DNA of 64,000 nt from assembly GCA_001436895.1 (NCBI GenBank), contig JQAY01000007.1, positions 89,569 to 153,568 of the forward strand. Direction: 5' to 3'. Made by a program: the position numbers and the translations under genes. This document shows, piece by piece, positions 63,088 through 64,000 of this stretch. The first letter of the stretch is position 1; every line of letters starts with the position of its first letter. The notes below the pieces were generated by a model that had not been told where the DNA came from, made no database searches, and saw only the letters and a list, made by a program, of their open reading frames with translations. This DNA is from Weissella confusa (GTDB lineage: Bacteria; Bacillota; Bacilli; Lactobacillales; Lactobacillaceae).

Positions 63088-63477
63088 ATGCCAAAGATGA
63101 ATATCGATATGATCAAGGGTCGTACACCCGATGAAATCAAGCAAATTTTGGACATTTCATATGAAGTAATGCTAGCTGCATTTGGTGCACCGGATGGTGA
63201 TCGCTACCAAATTGTCACGCAACACGAGCCTTATGAAATGCAAATCTTGGACACTGGTCTAGGTATCGAACGCACAGATAAGGTGCTAGTATTTAGTTTG
63301 GTAACGCGTCCGCGCACAACTGAACAAAAGGTTAACTTCTATAATAATTTGGTGTCTGAGCTACACGAGAAAACAGGCTTGCGCAAGGAAGATGTGATGA
63401 TTAACCTAGTCGTTAACAGTGATGAAGATTGGAGCTTTGGTTACGGTGAAGCCCAATTTTTGACTGGTAAGTTGTAA
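63088..63477 (+). CDS. Tautomerase family protein
   Basis: A 129-residue protein of the 4-oxalocrotonate tautomerase/MIF superfamily (Tautomerase_2-type). After Met removal the N-terminal Pro is in place as catalytic base (MPKMNIDMIKGRT), and the helix LVSELHEKTGLRKEDVMINLV and the NSDEDWSFG tail fit. Substrate is unknown. A strong AAGGAGG box precedes the ATG. The next gene starts 21 bases later and is likely co-transcribed. Confidence 0.85.
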   Translation: MPKMNIDMIKGRTPDEIKQILDISYEVMLAAFGAPDGDRYQIVTQHEPYEMQILDTGLGIERTDKVLVFSLVTRPRTTEQKVNFYNNLVSELHEKTGLRKEDVMINLVVNSDEDWSFGYGEAQFLTGKL

Positions 63478-63498
63478 TTAAGAAAGGAGTAAAACCCG

Positions 63499-63879
63499 AT
63501 GTTGCCAGATGAAGAAGATTATCAACCAATTGATGAACTAACTAGCGACGAGCATAGTTGGTACGCCGTTCGTATGGTCGGCGAGGACGTCGATACATTG
63601 TTGACAGCCGCCACAACCGAATCTGACGCAGAAGGTATTGCTCATCGAACAGCAACGCAATACCCCGACTTTTCATTTTCGGTCGTGCCGGTAACAGGCA
63701 TTTTTATGGACAATACGCGATATGACAAGATGACAGATTTGCAATGGTACGGGGTCATGCCGGCCAGTCGTAAAGATAATTACATTACGCAGATATTCGC
63801 TAACTTCAAGGATTTGAATACATTTCTAAGCGATAACCGCGCGGAAAAGTATCGTTTTGTCAGCTTAATGATGAAATAA
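63499..63879 (+). CDS. Hypothetical protein
   Basis: A 126-residue soluble, acidic protein that I do not recognise. It starts MLPDEEDYQPIDEL, has a likely alpha/beta core (SWYAVRMVGEDVDTLL, FKDLNTFLSDN) and no signal peptide, membrane helix or known motif. An AAAGGAG box precedes the ATG. It shares a transcript with the tautomerase gene, which does not suggest a clear role. Confidence 0.6.
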   Translation: MLPDEEDYQPIDELTSDEHSWYAVRMVGEDVDTLLTAATTESDAEGIAHRTATQYPDFSFSVVPVTGIFMDNTRYDKMTDLQWYGVMPASRKDNYITQIFANFKDLNTFLSDNRAEKYRFVSLMMK

Positions 63880-63883
63880 GGGG

Positions 63884-63912
63884 TTGACGTTACAACGTTT
63901 TACCTGTATTAT
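63884..63912 (+). promoter_or_regulatory. tRNA-Gly promoter
   Basis: TTGACG (63884-63889), exactly 17 bases, TATTAT (63907-63912). A 10-bp inverted repeat, AACTATGTTG with CAACGTAGTT (one G-U pair), spans 63914-63939, at the predicted start and before the tRNA. Confidence 0.8.
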
Positions 63913-63945
63913 TAACTATGTTGTTGAGGCAACGTAGTTAAATAT

Positions 63946-64000
63946 GCGGATGTAGTACAATGGCTAGTGCTCCAGCCTTCCAAGCTGGGAATGCGGGTTC
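63946..64000 (+). tRNA. tRNA-Gly(TCC), 5' part cut by the window end
   Basis: The 5' acceptor strand GCGGATG, D-arm, anticodon stem CCAGC/GCTGG with loop CTTCCAA (anticodon TCC) and the beginning of the T-arm GGGTTC are present. The T-arm is cut by the window end. The TCC anticodon identifies tRNA-Gly. Confidence 0.93.

Noticed and set aside
1..64000. CRISPR array, prophage, insertion sequence or integrative element
   Set aside because: No regular short repeats, transposase, integrase module or phage structural genes were seen; the only tyrosine recombinase is XerC in its normal place.

Overview
The window reads as a chromosomal, gene-dense stretch of a low-to-moderate GC Gram-positive lactic acid bacterium of the family Lactobacillaceae. 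The genus Weissella is my best guess, from recalled gene order and protein style; it is an inference, not a database result. Support comes from Firmicutes-type neighbourhoods (topA-xerC, plsY/parE-parC, rpoY-rnjA, typA-ftsW-ylbG-rsmD-coaD-ylbL, dnaG-rpoD, mutM-coaE-dnaB-dnaI), a methionine T-box leader, DUF916 cell-surface proteins, a BusR/OpuA osmoprotection locus and strong AGGAGG-type ribosome binding sites. No insertion sequence, prophage or CRISPR array is visible, so this is mostly core genome.

Layout. 1-8.8 kb: DNA topology and chromosome resolution (3' part of topA, xerC, parE, parC), with an aldose-epimerase-like gene and plsY. 8.9-9.8 kb: manganese pyrophosphatase. 9.9-13.7 kb: busR (GntR/RCK_C repressor) divergent from the opuAA-opuABC glycine-betaine transporter, with a perfect spaced palindrome in the transporter promoter. 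13.7-17.1 kb: NADH oxidase with a long folded leader, then a methionine T-box ahead of a MetQ-like binding protein and msrA. 17.2-20.4 kb: lipid kinase, HAD phosphatase, flavodoxin and a Ser-rich secreted protein. 20.7-25.6 kb: rnjA/rpoY, two unrecognised genes, def, a UPF0223 gene and an inositol-monophosphatase-like gene. 25.7-31.3 kb: typA and the ftsW-ylbG-rsmD-coaD-ylbL cluster. 31.4-41.3 kb: ndk, two MFS transporters, dnaG-rpoD, two tandem DUF916/DUF3324 surface proteins and a DUF606 permease. 41.4-46.4 kb: PhoPR-like two-component system and udk-pepA-ytpR. 46.5-57.4 kb: murC, a BI-1 family membrane protein, polA, mutM-coaE, dnaB-dnaI and a YibE/F pair. 57.5-64 kb: ArlRS-like two-component system, NdpA-like nucleoid protein, a cysteine-less Spx-like protein, an amino-acid permease broken by an in-frame stop, a tautomerase, a hypothetical gene and the 5' part of tRNA-Gly(TCC).

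How it works together. Much of the window serves DNA replication, topology and repair (topA, parEC, dnaG, dnaB, dnaI, polA, mutM, rnjA), cell envelope growth (plsY, ftsW, murC, surface proteins) and stress adaptation (busR-opuA for osmotic stress, nox and msrA for oxygen). The most interesting signals are regulatory rather than new gene families: the BusR-type operator, the structured nox leader, the promoter/palindrome/terminator unit ahead of an MFS efflux gene, and the T-box linking methionine uptake with methionine sulfoxide repair. I did not find a clearly new multi-gene system. The best protein-level candidates are the Ser-rich secreted protein, the Spx-like protein without CxxC and the small acidic protein between ytpR and murC.
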